A DNA stretch of 64,000 bases from assembly GCA_900540475.1 (NCBI GenBank), contig UQGG01000038.1, positions 1 to 64,000 on the forward strand. The letters are read 5' to 3'. The position numbers and the translations under genes were made by a program. Below, one piece after another: positions 34,252-43,731 of the stretch (its first letter is position 1; each line of letters starts with the position of its first letter). Under the pieces are notes generated by a model that saw only the letters and a list, made by a program, of their open reading frames with translations, was not told the DNA's origin and searched no databases. The DNA is from an uncultured Robinsoniella sp. Its GTDB lineage: Bacteria; Bacillota; Clostridia; Lachnospirales; Lachnospiraceae.

Positions 34252-34289
34252 TTGTGATAAGATAACTTTAAGAAGATATCTTATCACAA
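34252..34289. promoter_or_regulatory. Perfect 13-bp inverted repeat between exporter and GGDEF gene
   Basis: TTGTGATAAGATA at 34252-34264 and its exact complement at 34277-34289 surround a 12-base loop. There is no T run, so an operator or a weak terminator are both possible. Confidence 0.45.
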
Positions 34290-34350
34290 GAGTGAGTCTT
34301 AAGATTTGAGGAATATTTCAATGAGATTCAGGAACGACGGAGCAGGATAT

Positions 34351-36018
34351 ATGAACAAAAAAAATAAGATTACGTTAAGAAGAATATTAACATGTTTGTC
34401 CGGTATACTGTTGATTACGATGTTATTGAATGTAATTAATACGACAGCGCTGCCGGATGTCCGCCCCCAGGTCGAGAAATGCAGACTGTTCCAGGATGGT
34501 TGGCAGCTGGAAGGAAAAGAGGGAGATGGGGTTCAATTTCCATTAAAATACAAAAATGAAGAAGGATACATAAGTCTTAAAAATCAGATGCCCAAGGTGA
34601 AGGATGGAGAAAAAATAATATTTAATAATGGATACCAGGAAGTCCGGGTTTATATCGGACAGGAGTGTGTCTATGAATATGGTTTTGATACCAAGCCTCC
34701 TGTGGGGAGTATGCTGGGGTACATTTCCTGTCAGATACCGGTATCTACTGCGGACAGCGGCAAGGATATTACCATAGAATTACGGCGCCCCTATAAAAAT
34801 CTGTCAGGAGGAGTCGGCTCTGTCAAAATAGGTACGGCAGGCGCGTATGTTACAGAAGTAATATACAATAATGTGGGAAAGATAGGATGTATCTTATTTC
34901 TGCTGTTATTTGGGATTGTTTTGCTTATCGTTTATGCAGGACTTTACATCAAAAAGCTTAATTATAATTTTGATTCATTTTTATATCTGGGATTATTCAT
35001 GGTGATTTCCTCGGTGTGGATCTGGTCTGATTCCGAGCTATCCCAGCTTATGATCGGGAACAGCGTGGCTTTATGCATCCTCTCTTTTATCAGCTTTATG
35101 GCAATGCCGGTCTATATGCTGTCTTTTGTAAAAAACATATGTAAGGATAAAGGAAAATATATTGAGCTGATACAAACCGTATTATGGGTCAATATGATTG
35201 TCCAGAGTCTTATTTATATGGGAAATATAGCTGATTTTCCCCAGATGCTGATTATTACCCATTTAATGATGTTTCTGGTGATTATTATTTTAGTGGCATT
35301 TTTATTATATGAAGCGGTGAAAATGAATTCCAGGAAAGCGAAAGGGATGTTGTGTGCCATTCTGGTTCTGACTGTTTTTTCTATAATTGCACTGATCCGT
35401 TTTTACACCAATCCAATGGAGGATAACAGCAAATTTTTCAGATATGGACTGATTGCTTTCCTGATTATTCTGATTTATTTAAATTATGAAGAACTTTTTC
35501 TCTATCTGAAGGAGAAGACGCAGTTTGAACTCTATGAAAAAATGGCTTATTCGGATATGATGACACAGACTATGAACCGCATTTCCTTTGATGAATTTAT
35601 GGAACAGGAAAAAGCGAAGGATAAAAATCAGGAGCACAAAGCCCCCCTTGCATTTGTGATGCTGGATTTAAATAATCTGAAGCAGACAAATGACTTATAT
35701 GGACACAAGTCAGGGGATGAGGTGATTAAAGGGGCAGCAGAATGTATTAAGCAGGAATACGGCGGTGCGGGAGATATCTATAGAATCGGGGGAGATGAAT
35801 TTTTGATTGCAATACATAAGGATGATGTGGATCTGGATGAATTGAACCGGGCATTGAAGGAGCGGATCAGAAAATATAATAAAGTGCACAGCCACGACAT
35901 CTCGATTGCCAGTGGCTCAGCAATCAGAGGGACCAGTAATAAAGATGCGGAAACATTGTTTAGGGAGGCGGACGAAAGGATGTATGTTGATAAGCAGCAG
36001 TGTAAAATGGGGGTTTAG
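34351..36018 (+). CDS. Membrane diguanylate cyclase (7TM-DISM-like sensor with GGDEF domain)
   Basis: A protein of 555 residues from ATG 34351, preceded by GGAGCAGGA; an ATG at 34321 would add ten residues. One signal helix is followed by an extracytoplasmic beta-rich region (about 40-175), then a bundle of seven or so membrane helices (about 180-385) and a C-terminal GGDEF domain with RIGGDEFLIA near 480. The intact GGDEF motif predicts synthesis of cyclic di-GMP. The extracellular domain resembles 7TMR-DISM extracellular modules that bind sugars or other ligands. The gene is next to an alpha-galactoside locus, but no functional link is shown. Confidence 0.85.
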   Translation: MNKKNKITLRRILTCLSGILLITMLLNVINTTALPDVRPQVEKCRLFQDGWQLEGKEGDGVQFPLKYKNEEGYISLKNQMPKVKDGEKIIFNNGYQEVRVYIGQECVYEYGFDTKPPVGSMLGYISCQIPVSTADSGKDITIELRRPYKNLSGGVGSVKIGTAGAYVTEVIYNNVGKIGCILFLLLFGIVLLIVYAGLYIKKLNYNFDSFLYLGLFMVISSVWIWSDSELSQLMIGNSVALCILSFISFMAMPVYMLSFVKNICKDKGKYIELIQTVLWVNMIVQSLIYMGNIADFPQMLIITHLMMFLVIIILVAFLLYEAVKMNSRKAKGMLCAILVLTVFSIIALIRFYTNPMEDNSKFFRYGLIAFLIILIYLNYEELFLYLKEKTQFELYEKMAYSDMMTQTMNRISFDEFMEQEKAKDKNQEHKAPLAFVMLDLNNLKQTNDLYGHKSGDEVIKGAAECIKQEYGGAGDIYRIGGDEFLIAIHKDDVDLDELNRALKERIRKYNKVHSHDISIASGSAIRGTSNKDAETLFREADERMYVDKQQCKMGV

Positions 36019-36064
36019 CTGATAAAGGACACTACCTACATTCCACAAAGCGTCCTTAATCAGC
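36018..36064. terminator. Stem-loop between convergent GGDEF and AraC genes
   Basis: GCTGATAAAGGAC (36018-36030) pairs with GTCCTTAATCAGC (36052-36064) at 12 of 13 positions. The T run is missing on both sides, so it is a weak bidirectional terminator at best. It overlaps the last base of the GGDEF stop codon. Confidence 0.45.
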
Positions 36065-36074
36065 AAAACACCTA

Positions 36075-36908
36075 TCAATACCGATTGCGTTTTCTCCACT
36101 CATTTGGAGATATATTCATGATATTTTTAAATGCACGTGTAAAATGAAATTGATTGGCATAGCCCACTAAAGGAGAGATCTGGGCGATCGTCATATCAGT
36201 GGAGCGAAGAAACTCACAGGATTTATGAATGCGGTATGTGATCAAAAATTCCTGTGGGCTTTTTTGTGTCATTTTTTTGAAAAGTTTACTGAAATAGCTG
36301 CGGTTCAGGCTGAGATTGGCCGCCATATCTTCCACGGAAATATCTTTCATATAGTAATTCTCAATAAAATCCACAGTAGATTGAATATAAAATTTCTTAA
36401 TATCATTTTTCGGGAGGGCTCTTGCTGTTTTAGAGCTTTCGATCAGCGCGCTGAAAAACAAATAAGTATAGCCCATGATCTCCGGGGCAGGGGAGTCCGG
36501 ATGGTCGATTATATAGCTGAGATAAGCATATACTTTCTTTTTTCCCTCTTCATTTAAGGAATTATATATTGGTGATTCATGTGAAAGTCCTGCATGATTG
36601 ACATATTCTTTTGCTTTTAGACCGTCAAATTCTATCCACATATATTCCCAGGGATCTTTTTCATCAGCAGTATAGTGAATGACTTTATTCGGCTCGATTA
36701 AGAATGCCTGGCCTGCGTGCAGATGGTATTCTGCTTCGGATTTTTCGGTACCAGCCCGGTAAACGCCAGTTCCGGATATAATATAGTGAATCAGGTAATG
36801 ATTTCTCATCGCCGGACCGAAGGTATGAAAAGGCTCACATTGCTGGTAGCCATATTGATAAATGGTAATATCAAAAAAATCATTACTCAAAAAAAGATAG
36901 TCGCGCAC
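36075..36908 (-). CDS. AraC-family regulator of alpha-galactoside use (MsmR/RafR type)
   Basis: A 277-residue AraC/XylS regulator. The N-terminal cupin-like sugar domain (HYIISGTGVYRAG, then AFLIEPNKVIHYTAD) is at about residues 40-85. The C-terminal pair of helix-turn-helix units (ISVEDMAANLSLNRSYFSKL, then IAQISPLVGYANQFHFTRAF) is complete. It is divergent from an ABC sugar importer and GH36 alpha-galactosidase, which is the usual arrangement of MsmR and RafR. Two direct repeats of GTATAAATGA in the divergent region are likely binding sites. It probably activates the operon in the presence of raffinose or melibiose. Confidence 0.9.
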   Translation of the reverse strand: MRDYLFLSNDFFDITIYQYGYQQCEPFHTFGPAMRNHYLIHYIISGTGVYRAGTEKSEAEYHLHAGQAFLIEPNKVIHYTADEKDPWEYMWIEFDGLKAKEYVNHAGLSHESPIYNSLNEEGKKKVYAYLSYIIDHPDSPAPEIMGYTYLFFSALIESSKTARALPKNDIKKFYIQSTVDFIENYYMKDISVEDMAANLSLNRSYFSKLFKKMTQKSPQEFLITYRIHKSCEFLRSTDMTIAQISPLVGYANQFHFTRAFKNIMNISPNEWRKRNRY

Positions 36909-36954
36909 GTTTTAGCACCTCATTTCCATAAATTATCTTTTGTATTATATACCA

Positions 36955-37009
36955 TTATGTGTCCTAGCGTCAATGACAGAGTATAAATGACACATAAAGG
37001 TATAAATGA
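36955..37009. promoter_or_regulatory. Probable AraC operator: direct repeats spaced by 19 bp
   Basis: GTATAAATGA occurs at 36981-36990 and again at 37000-37009, a 19-bp period or about two helical turns, as expected for AraC-family sites. TTATGTGTC (36955-36963) and GACACATAA (36989-36997) add an inverted pair. The remaining bases to 37226 hold a TATAAT at 37112-37117 without a good -35 box, which fits an activated promoter. Confidence 0.55.
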
Positions 37010-37226
37010 AATAATACCATCGCATGTACAAGGTTTGTGTAAAGTGTTAATATAAATCACATAGAAAAAGGCGTATTAGTCAAAATGCTGGAAATATAAG
37101 GCTGCAGACTCTATAATTCCCATAATAAGTTTGATGATATGCTGAAAGACTTGATAATAGGACCAGAAACAGTTTATGAAAAACAAATGACAGGAAGTAA
37201 TATTAAGGTAAAAGGAGATTTAGAAA

Positions 37227-38567
37227 ATGATAAAAATGAAAAAAACATGCGCACTTGTTATGGCGGGAATTATGGGATTATCCCTTACAGCTTGCGGCAG
37301 TTCAGGAAATACAGGAGACGGAAATGCTACAGATAGTACCACGAAGGAATCTGCAGCAGGAGATACAGCATCAACTACTGAAAATGCATCCGGTGATGCG
37401 CTTTCCGTTATGATCTGGGATACTTACCAGGAACCGGGCTTAAAACAGATTATGGATGATTTTACAAAAGAGACGGGCATCCCAACACAGATTCAGGTTG
37501 TTACCTGGAATGAATACTGGACACTGTTGGAAGCAGGAGCACAGGGCGGATCAATGCCGGATGTATTCTGGATGCATTCCAATGAAGCACAGAGATATAT
37601 GGAAAATGATATGCTTCTTGATCTGACCGATAAAATCAAGGATAGTGATAAACTGGATATGAGTAAGTTCCCGGAAGACATCAAGGAACTTTATTCTTAT
37701 AATGATCATGTCTATGCAGTTCCAAAAGACATTGATACAATCGCACTCTGGTATAACAAAACCATGTTTGACGAAGCCGGTGTAGCATATCCGGATGATA
37801 CATGGACCTGGGATACCCTTGCGGAAGCAGCGAAAAAACTGACAAAAGAAGACGGATCACAATATGGTCTTGGAATGAAGAGTGATACAAACCACGAAGG
37901 TTATTACAATATCATCTATGATATGGGCGGAAAAGTAATATCTGATGATAAAAAGACTTCCGGATATGATGATCCGAATACCATTAAGGCAATGCAGTAT
38001 GTTGAGCAGCTGATCAAAGACGGTTCTATGCCAAGCAGCCAGACCCTTTCAGAAAACGGACCGGATGTATTACTGAGATCCGGACAGCTGGCTATGGCAT
38101 TCCAGGGTTCCTGGATGATCTCCAGTTTCAAAGATGATGACTATGCCAAAGAGAATCTGGACGTAGCAATTATGCCAAAAGATGCGGAATCTGGAAGAAG
38201 ATGTTCCGTATACAACGGACTTGGATGGGCAGCATCCGCGAATGGTAAAAATACAGATAATGCATGGAAACTGATTGAATATCTTGGAACAGAAGCAGCA
38301 CAGAAAAAACAGGCTGAGTTAGGTGTTACCATGTCCGCGTATGAAGGAACATCCGAAGACTGGGTTAAATCTGCACCTGAATTTAATTTACAGGCATATT
38401 TAGATGTACGGGATGATATGGTAATCAGACCTTATTCCAGATCTACTGTAATCTGGGAAAACAAAACAAATGAACTCTTAAAAGACGTATGGGCAGGAAA
38501 TGCTGATATGGCTGAAACCTGCAAGAAAATCGCAGAAGAAATGAATGCATCTTTAGCAGAAGAGTAA
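37227..38567 (+). CDS. ABC sugar importer, substrate-binding lipoprotein (alpha-galactosides)
   Basis: A 446-residue extracellular binding protein of the family 1 type (MalE/MsmE-like). A lipoprotein signal peptide ends in LTAC with the lipidated cysteine at residue 23. AAGGAG sits nine bases before the start. A Ser/Thr/Gly-rich spacer leads to the binding domain. It sits at the head of an operon with two permeases and an alpha-galactosidase, so the ligand is likely raffinose, stachyose or melibiose. No ATPase gene is present, so a shared MsmK-like ATPase elsewhere must energise it. Confidence 0.9.
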   Translation: MIKMKKTCALVMAGIMGLSLTACGSSGNTGDGNATDSTTKESAAGDTASTTENASGDALSVMIWDTYQEPGLKQIMDDFTKETGIPTQIQVVTWNEYWTLLEAGAQGGSMPDVFWMHSNEAQRYMENDMLLDLTDKIKDSDKLDMSKFPEDIKELYSYNDHVYAVPKDIDTIALWYNKTMFDEAGVAYPDDTWTWDTLAEAAKKLTKEDGSQYGLGMKSDTNHEGYYNIIYDMGGKVISDDKKTSGYDDPNTIKAMQYVEQLIKDGSMPSSQTLSENGPDVLLRSGQLAMAFQGSWMISSFKDDDYAKENLDVAIMPKDAESGRRCSVYNGLGWAASANGKNTDNAWKLIEYLGTEAAQKKQAELGVTMSAYEGTSEDWVKSAPEFNLQAYLDVRDDMVIRPYSRSTVIWENKTNELLKDVWAGNADMAETCKKIAEEMNASLAEE

Positions 38568-38633
38568 AATACAGATAAGTTACACTGCTTTAACAGTTAT
38601 ATGTAAGCAGATTGTGATTCATGGAAATAAGTG

Positions 38634-38663
38634 TGGCGGTATGGCAGGTCTGCTGTACCGCCA
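38634..38663 (+). terminator. Intercistronic stem-loop after the binding-protein gene
   Basis: TGGCGGTA and TACCGCCA form an eight-pair stem, extended by an inner GGCAG/CTGC pairing. There is no T run. Hairpins in this position often stabilise the binding-protein message and reduce read-through into the permease genes. Confidence 0.6.
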
Positions 38664-38693
38664 TCAAATTAAAAACGAAAGGAGTTGGGATAG

Positions 38694-39590
38694 ATGTCAA
38701 AGAAAAAAGTAAAAGGCACTTCCCGCGCCCGCAACGAATTTCTCTGGGGCTGGGCGTTTATATTGCCAACGATGATCGGGTTAATTGTTTTAAATATTAT
38801 CCCAATCGTACAGACTATTTACCAGAGCTTTTTTAAGACCGGAGATTTTGGAAAGGGAAATATATTTGTTGGAGCAGACAATTATCTGAAACTTTTTGGC
38901 GACGGACAGGTGTGGCAGGCGTTATTAAATACTTTTAAATATGCAATCGTGGAAGTTCCTTTTTCCATAGCCATTGCCCTTGTTCTGGCTGTTCTGCTCA
39001 ATCGTAAGATGAAAGGGCGCAGCGTATACAGAACAATTTTCTTCCTGCCAATGGTTGCGGCACCTGCTGCAATTGCTATGGTATGGAGATGGTTATACAA
39101 TTCTGACTTTGGTCTGATTAATAATCTGACCGGTGCAGACACCAATTGGATCTCGAACCCGAAGATTGCGGTGTTTGCCATCGCGGTTGTGGGTGTATGG
39201 TCCATTATCGGTTACAATATGGTGTTGTTCTTATCAGGTTTGCAGGAAGTACCACATGACTATTATGAGGCGGCAGAAATTGACGGTGCAACCGGCATCA
39301 AACAGTTTTTCCACATTACCATCCCGCTGATTTCCCCAACCATTTTCTTTGTACTGGTGACCAGGGTAATCGGTGCATTACAGGTATTTGATCTGATATT
39401 CATGGTGATGGACAAGTCTAATCCGGCTCTGGAAAAGACACAGTCGCTGGTTTACCTGTTCTACCGGTACTCATTTACGGAGAAAAATCTCGGCTATGGT
39501 TCCACAATCGTTGTACTGCTCTTAGTTGTGATTATGGTTATAACTGTATTCCAGATGATCGCACAGAGAAAATGGGTTCATTATAATTAG
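38694..39590 (+). CDS. ABC sugar importer permease (MalF/RafF-like)
   Basis: A 298-residue inner-membrane permease with six helices, behind GAAAGGAG. The cytoplasmic EAA loop (YYEAAEIDGATGIKQFFHITIPLI) near residues 190-213 contacts the ATPase. It pairs with the MalG-type permease 14 bases downstream. Confidence 0.9.
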   Translation: MSKKKVKGTSRARNEFLWGWAFILPTMIGLIVLNIIPIVQTIYQSFFKTGDFGKGNIFVGADNYLKLFGDGQVWQALLNTFKYAIVEVPFSIAIALVLAVLLNRKMKGRSVYRTIFFLPMVAAPAAIAMVWRWLYNSDFGLINNLTGADTNWISNPKIAVFAIAVVGVWSIIGYNMVLFLSGLQEVPHDYYEAAEIDGATGIKQFFHITIPLISPTIFFVLVTRVIGALQVFDLIFMVMDKSNPALEKTQSLVYLFYRYSFTEKNLGYGSTIVVLLLVVIMVITVFQMIAQRKWVHYN

Positions 39591-39604
39591 AAGGAGGGAA
39601 AGTA

Positions 39605-40435
39605 ATGGAATCGAAGAAAAAAGTAGTATCTGTATTGATTCATGTAATTTTGATTTTAATTTCTATTACCATGCTGGTACCTTTCCTCTGGATGATTTTA
39701 ACCGCATTTAAGTCGGTAACGGAAGCTACCCAGGTAGACCCTTTTATCATATTTCCAAAGGTTTGGAGAACAGATGCTTTTAAAGCGGTGTGGGATAATA
39801 TGAATTTCCTGCTGCTTTATAAAAATACATTATTATTAATCATTGGCAGGGTATTATGTGCGGTAATTACAGCCACGATGGCGGGCTATGCTTTTGGACG
39901 CCTGCATTTTAAGGGCAAGAACCTGATGTTCTCCCTTGTTTTGTTCCAGATGATGATTCCGGCGCAGATCTTTATCATACCCCAGTATCTGATGATCAGT
40001 AAAATGGGTATGATGAATACGATTTTTGCCCTGGTATTCCCGGGACTTGTAACAGCGTTTGGTACCTTTCTCTTAAGACAGGGATACATGGGGCTGCCAA
40101 ATGATCTGGAAGAGGCAGCCAGACTGGACGGCTGTAATATTGGACAGACATTTTTATTTATCATGGCACCGTTAACAAGATCTGCAATGGTAGCACTGGG
40201 TATCTTTACCGCCGTATTTGCATTTAAAGATCTGATGTGGCCCATGATCGTAAACACAGATAAAAACATGCTGACACTCTCTGCCGCACTTGCGAAAATG
40301 CAGGGACAGTATGTAACGAAATTCCCGGAACTGATGGCAGCATCCCTGATCGCCTGCCTCCCGATGATCGTTATCTATGTAATATTCCAAAAACAGTTTA
40401 TAGAAGGAATTGCTACTTCCGGCGGTAAGCTGTAA
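39605..40435 (+). CDS. ABC sugar importer permease (MalG/RafG-like)
   Basis: A 276-residue permease with six helices and the EAA loop (LEEAARLDGCNIGQTFLFI) near residues 162-180. It begins after GAAGGAGGG and partners the permease upstream. The C-terminal QKQFIEGIATSGGKL is the usual end of this family. Confidence 0.9.
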   Translation: MESKKKVVSVLIHVILILISITMLVPFLWMILTAFKSVTEATQVDPFIIFPKVWRTDAFKAVWDNMNFLLLYKNTLLLIIGRVLCAVITATMAGYAFGRLHFKGKNLMFSLVLFQMMIPAQIFIIPQYLMISKMGMMNTIFALVFPGLVTAFGTFLLRQGYMGLPNDLEEAARLDGCNIGQTFLFIMAPLTRSAMVALGIFTAVFAFKDLMWPMIVNTDKNMLTLSAALAKMQGQYVTKFPELMAASLIACLPMIVIYVIFQKQFIEGIATSGGKL

Positions 40436-40439
40436 AACA

Positions 40440-40583
40440 GTTACTATTCACGGGCAGGAATGCGCTGAACTGCGCATTCCGCGATAACGTGATTCAGGAG
40501 TGAGGGGCGATTTTTGCGTAGCAAAACTTTAAATATCGCTCCGAATCGTTACTATGAGCGGCCTTCTGGACGTGAATAGTAAC
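40440..40583. repeat. Palindromic element with multiple hairpins between permease and alpha-galactosidase genes
   Basis: GTTACTATTCACG at 40440-40452 is the exact complement of CGTGAATAGTAAC at 40571-40583. Between them are a nine-pair hairpin (GGAATGCGC/GCGCATTCC) and a TTTTGC/GCAAAA hairpin, with GATTC/GAATC flanking. The 144-bp unit carries no gene. It differs in sequence from the CTAG-flanked elements, so it is a second repeat family. It lies inside an operon, where its RNA would form a large cruciform. Confidence 0.7.
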
Positions 40584-40618
40584 GTAAAACACGAATCGAA
40601 AAGAAGGAGGCCAATGGA

Positions 40619-42811
40619 ATGGCAATTACATTTGACCAGGAGAAAAAAGTCTTTACCATACAGACAAAAAATGCCACCTATCAAATGATGGTGAGCAGCT
40701 ATCAGCATTTAATACATGTGTATTATGGAGCAAAAATCAGCAGCATGGAATTATCCTATCTGATCCGTGGAATTAACAGAGGATTTTCCGGAAATCCCTA
40801 TGAGGGCGGTAATGACAGAGGGTATTCCCTGGATACCTATCCTCAGGAGTATTCCACTTTTGGAATGGGAGATTACCGTTCCAGCTGTCTTCAGGCAGAG
40901 AATCCGGATGGAAGCCAGGTGACAGAACTTTTATATGTTTCTCATAAAATATATGACGGTAAATACGGACTGAAAGGCCTGCCGGCTGTATGGGCTGATA
41001 ACGCGGAAGCCCAGACCCTGGAAATCGTTTTAAAGGATCAGGCAACTGATCTGGAAGTAACCTTGTTATATGGCGTGCTGGAAGACTATGATGTGATTAC
41101 CAGAGCCTGCCGGATTAAAAATGGAAATCAGGATTCGGTATATTTGAACAGAGCTCTGTCGGTATGCCTTGATTTTACAACAGATCATTTTGATGTTATT
41201 TCCTTCTATGGAAAACACAACATGGAGCGGATGATGCAGAGAAGAAATGTCTGCCACGGGAAAGTGCTGATTGACAGTGCAAGAGGGACGTCCAGCCATC
41301 ATGAAAATCCATTTATGATTATCTGCGACCGGGATGCAGGGGAAGAATATGGGGAATGCTTTGGTGCTTCTCTTGTATACAGCGGTAATTTTATGGCGCA
41401 GGTGGAAGTGGACCAGGTTAACCAGACACGGTTTGTCATGGGAATAAACGGGGATGGGTTCCGGTATAAGCTGGAACCGGGAGATGTGTTTACCACACCT
41501 GAAGTAATTCTGTCTTTCAGTGCAAGCGGTCTTGGCAACCTGTCCGGTAATTTTCATAAATTATATATGGATCATCTGATCCGAAGCAAATTCAAAAAGC
41601 AGCGCAGACCGGTACTTATCAATAACTGGGAAGCAACGGAATTTGAATTTGAGGAAGATACGCTGGTTTCTATCGCGGATAGTGCCAGGGATCTGGGCAT
41701 TGAATTATTTGTTATGGATGATGGCTGGTTCGGCACGAGAAACCATGATCTGAGCGGACTTGGTGACTGGTTTGTAAATAAATCAAAACTGCCTTCCGGT
41801 GTTACCGGACTTGCTAAAAAGATTAATGACCTGGGTATGAAATTTGGTATATGGATTGAGCCGGAGATGGTAAACGAAGACAGCCAACTCTTTCGTAACC
41901 ATCCGGAATGGTGTATGCGCGTCTCGGGCAGAAAGCCGAATCTGGAGCGGTTCCAGCTGGTTCTGGATATCTCCAGGCAGGATGTCAGAGATTATCTGTT
42001 TGAAACCATTGGCCAGATCCTGGATGAAGCGAATGTGGAATATGTGAAATGGGATATGAACCGTAATTTTGCGGATGTTTGGTCCGCATTACTGCCAAGA
42101 GACAGACAGGGTGAAGTATGCCACCGTTATGTCCTGGGACTTTATGATCTGATGGAGAAATTTGTTACAAAGTATCCGGATATCCTCTTTGAAGGGTGTT
42201 CCGGCGGCGGCGGAAGATTTGATGCCGGCATGCTGTACTATATGCCGCAGATCTGGTGCAGTGATGACACCGATGCCATCGAACGGATTCGGATTCAATA
42301 TGGAACTTCGTTTGGATATCCCATCAGCTGTGTAGGAGCCCATGTATCTGTCAGCCCCAATCAGCAGACAGGACGGAGCACGCCCCTTCAGACAAGAGGT
42401 ACTGTAGCGATGGCTGGTACCTTCGGCTATGAACTGGATGTAAGGACATTGGATGAAGAAGAGCGGGAAGCGGTGCGGCAGCAGATACAGTTCTTTAAAG
42501 AGAATTATGACCTGATTCAGTACGGTACGTACTACCGGCTGAGCAATCCGGAAGAAAATCACGATTACGCAGCATGGCAGTTTGTAAATGAAGATGGAAG
42601 CCGTTCCCTGTTCAGTATTGTGGTTCTGCATTCTTATGCAAACCCGGCATTATACAGGGTCAGAGTAAAAGGATTGAAACCGGACAGCTTCTACAAAGTG
42701 AATGAGGAAGACCGTATCTATGAGGGAAGTGCGCTGATGAATGCGGGAATAAATATTCCTTTGGTAAATGGAGATAATCAGAGCTTTAATTTTGAAATAA
42801 AAGAAGTTTAA
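40619..42811 (+). CDS. Alpha-galactosidase, glycoside hydrolase family 36
   Basis: A 730-residue GH36 enzyme of the usual bacterial AgaA/RafA length. An N-terminal beta-supersandwich leads to the catalytic barrel. The block LFVMDDGWFGTRNHDLSGLG, the nucleophile Asp479 in YVKWDMNRN and the acid/base Asp549 in WCSDDTDA match the known Asp478 and Asp548 of Geobacillus AgaA. A C-terminal beta domain completes it. There is no signal peptide, so it cleaves imported raffinose, stachyose or melibiose in the cytoplasm to galactose plus sucrose or glucose. GAAGGAGG precedes the start. A terminator follows. Confidence 0.95.
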   Translation: MAITFDQEKKVFTIQTKNATYQMMVSSYQHLIHVYYGAKISSMELSYLIRGINRGFSGNPYEGGNDRGYSLDTYPQEYSTFGMGDYRSSCLQAENPDGSQVTELLYVSHKIYDGKYGLKGLPAVWADNAEAQTLEIVLKDQATDLEVTLLYGVLEDYDVITRACRIKNGNQDSVYLNRALSVCLDFTTDHFDVISFYGKHNMERMMQRRNVCHGKVLIDSARGTSSHHENPFMIICDRDAGEEYGECFGASLVYSGNFMAQVEVDQVNQTRFVMGINGDGFRYKLEPGDVFTTPEVILSFSASGLGNLSGNFHKLYMDHLIRSKFKKQRRPVLINNWEATEFEFEEDTLVSIADSARDLGIELFVMDDGWFGTRNHDLSGLGDWFVNKSKLPSGVTGLAKKINDLGMKFGIWIEPEMVNEDSQLFRNHPEWCMRVSGRKPNLERFQLVLDISRQDVRDYLFETIGQILDEANVEYVKWDMNRNFADVWSALLPRDRQGEVCHRYVLGLYDLMEKFVTKYPDILFEGCSGGGGRFDAGMLYYMPQIWCSDDTDAIERIRIQYGTSFGYPISCVGAHVSVSPNQQTGRSTPLQTRGTVAMAGTFGYELDVRTLDEEEREAVRQQIQFFKENYDLIQYGTYYRLSNPEENHDYAAWQFVNEDGSRSLFSIVVLHSYANPALYRVRVKGLKPDSFYKVNEEDRIYEGSALMNAGINIPLVNGDNQSFNFEIKEV

Positions 42812-42866
42812 AAAAGAAATTGATTGCATTTGCATCAAATTTTCAATAAAGTCTGCAACAGAATCG

Positions 42867-42911
42867 AAGCCCACATGCCGTTTTAAAAGATGGCATGTGG
42901 GCTTATTTTTG
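42867..42911 (+). terminator. Rho-independent terminator of the alpha-galactoside operon
   Basis: AAGCCCACATGCC pairs perfectly with GGCATGTGGGCTT around a 12-base loop and is followed by ATTTTT. Confidence 0.9.
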
Positions 42912-42950
42912 TGAACCGATATATATGCATTTATCAACTTCCTGCAACAC

Positions 42951-43439
42951 TTATTTTTTTCTGTAATTTTTAGGCGTGCAACCCATATAATCCTGAAAAA
43001 TTTTCCCGAAATAACTGCTGGAACTAAAACCACAGCATTCACTGATGGTCATAATACTTTTGTTAGTCTGAAGCAGCATCTGGGCGGCCATTCGTATTCG
43101 GTGTTCGTTTAGATAATTCATAGGTGAAAGTTTGATGCAGCGCTGAAAACACCGGCTGCATTCCCGTGTGCTGATATTAGCAGTCATAGCAATATCCTCC
43201 AGTGTAATTTTATCCATATAATGATCATGGATCAATTGCATCATGGCTTTCAGCCGTTCAATGTCAACATTATTTTTCTCTGTATTCTGTTTTCGTGAAT
43301 CAGCCGTTTCTTCAAACAGAATGCACCAGAACCGCCTCAGCTAAGATCGGATCTCAAATTCATAGCCAAAACACTCCTGTTTATTTAAGGAAGTGCAGTT
43401 TGTTGTCAATACTTGTACGGACACAGAACTTGTTTCTAT
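42951..43439 (-). pseudogene. AraC-family regulator, decayed
   Basis: The last 97 codons (from 43244) encode an intact AraC DNA-binding domain (ITLEDIAMTANISTRECSRCF, then ISECCGFSSSSYFGKIF). Upstream the same frame continues with family-like sequence (CFGYEFEIRS, then a TAG stop at 43343-43341, then LRRFWCILFEETADS). A second in-frame stop, TGA, lies at 43442-43440. No intact N-terminal sensor domain is found upstream. The stops and missing start show a non-functional regulator, although the DNA-binding part could in principle still be made from an internal ATG. Confidence 0.7.
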
Positions 43440-43587
43440 TCAGAACTTTCTGGCACATTCTGGATTGATTCATAATCAGAAATAAAATCATGAGAAGAAG
43501 TCCAGGAGGAGCACCTGCATCTTTTTTCGAATAATGGGATAACAAGTTTTAAAAATATTATAATATGTAACAAAATAAAAAAATGTG

Positions 43588-43616
43588 TTGCAATAATAAA
43601 TATATTATGATAGAAT
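43588..43616 (+). promoter_or_regulatory. Promoter of the rpn gene
   Basis: TTGCAA (43588-43593) and TAGAAT (43611-43616) with a 17-base spacer. It would give a leader of about 155 bases that contains two hairpins, CTGGCAG/CTGCCAG at 43642-43657 and the one over the ribosome site at 43732-43770. Confidence 0.55.
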
Positions 43617-43731
43617 AAATATCGTAATACTATTCTTAACGCTGGCAGTTCTGCCAGAATATTTCCAATTTAAATGACAATAAAATAAGGCGTTGCTATG
43701 CTTGCCGTAAGTCGCTATAATAATTCTATAC

